Assembly (NCBI RefSeq): GCF_002931055.1 | Contig: NZ_PSXX01000002.1 | Coordinates: 186,001-250,000, forward strand | Direction of reading: 5' to 3' | Length of the DNA: 64,000 nt | From: Pseudoclavibacter sp. AY1H1 | GTDB taxonomy: Bacteria > Actinomycetota > Actinomycetes > Actinomycetales > Microbacteriaceae | Part shown: positions 63,878 through 64,000 of the stretch, piece by piece | Numbering within the stretch: position 1 is the stretch's first letter | How the letters are laid out: each line of letters opens with the position of its first letter | Position numbers and translations under genes: made by a program | Notes under the pieces: generated by a model | What the model was told of the DNA's origin: nothing | What the model saw: the letters and a program-made list of their open reading frames with translations, nothing else | The model's database searches: none

Positions 63878-64000
63878 ATGGCCGGCGCGAACGGTTCGAA
63901 GTGGCCGTGGATCATCATCCACGCCGTGCTCATCCAGGTCCTGACGTACGCAGTCCGGCCCGGGCTCTCGTTCGCGGTCCTCGAAGCGGGCGGGCAGGAA
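63878..64000 (+). CDS. MFS-like transporter, first 41 codons (runs off the window)
   Basis: An ATG frame (MAGANGSKWPWIIIHAVLIQ...) stays open to the right edge: a polar start then one hydrophobic helix (VLTYAVRPGLSFAVLEAG) resembling the first TM of MFS transporters. It lies 23 bp after the GntR stop, so it may be co-transcribed. Confidence 0.6.
   Translation, partial: MAGANGSKWPWIIIHAVLIQVLTYAVRPGLSFAVLEAGGQE

Overview
The window is about 64 kb of GC-rich DNA from an actinobacterium, most likely of the family Microbacteriaceae. The evidence is the GC-rich third codon positions, many GTG/TTG starts, and the lineage-typical gene neighbours: DUF3263 with LytR_C, CarD with cysS and rlmB, SenX3/RegX3, GlnR with mycothiol synthase MshD, Ppk1 with MutT1, nitrobindin with YgfZ, and a DUF7882-like protein. 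No rRNA, IS element, prophage or CRISPR array was seen. One tRNA (Thr, TGT anticodon) is present.

Layout. 1-9.9 kb is housekeeping: the 5' part of groEL behind two CIRCE operators, cspA, LytR_C/DUF3263, msrB, tRNA-Thr, a three-gene membrane operon (YraQ-type permease, His-rich TIGR03943-like protein, anchored exported protein), then rlmB, cysS, carD and a lipoprotein. 10-28.4 kb is dominated by phosphate and nitrogen control: regX3/senX3, phoU, gpm, a methyltransferase, the nitrobindin-ygfZ-FUSC operon, glnR-mshD, ppk1-mutT1, and two pstS genes followed by pstC, pstA and pstB. Direct 11-nt repeats resembling actinobacterial PHO boxes lie before both pstS genes. 28.4-29.4 kb is a gene-free block of short tandem repeats and a roughly 192-bp element repeated about 2.5 times.

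29.4-36.8 kb is a gluconate/idonate catabolic locus (idonate and gluconate dehydrogenases, GntP permease, FadR-type regulator, 2-hydroxyacid dehydrogenase, FGGY kinase, KDPG aldolase), with a shared TGATCA motif at two of its control regions. 36.9-47.5 kb holds small membrane and unknown genes, an MFS pump with its MarR regulator and a double operator, and a tightly overlapping operon of four glycosyltransferases. 47.6-54.2 kb has a BenE transporter, a DinB polymerase, a hydroxyproline-type operon (epimerase, OCD-family enzyme, GntR), and an alpha/beta hydrolase with a CGNR protein.

54.2-56.7 kb is a CmtR-P-type ATPase metal efflux operon, probably transcribed as a leaderless mRNA. 56.7-63.9 kb is a tricarboxylate-type locus in which TctA/B/C uptake genes are fused in one operon with an aconitase and an RraA-family protein, opposite a GntR regulator. 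The window ends in the first 41 codons of an apparent MFS transporter.

The best candidates for undescribed biology are the four-glycosyltransferase operon, the acnA-rraA-tctCBA operon, the His-rich permease operon at 2.7-6.0 kb, and the 28.5-29.2 kb repeat element.
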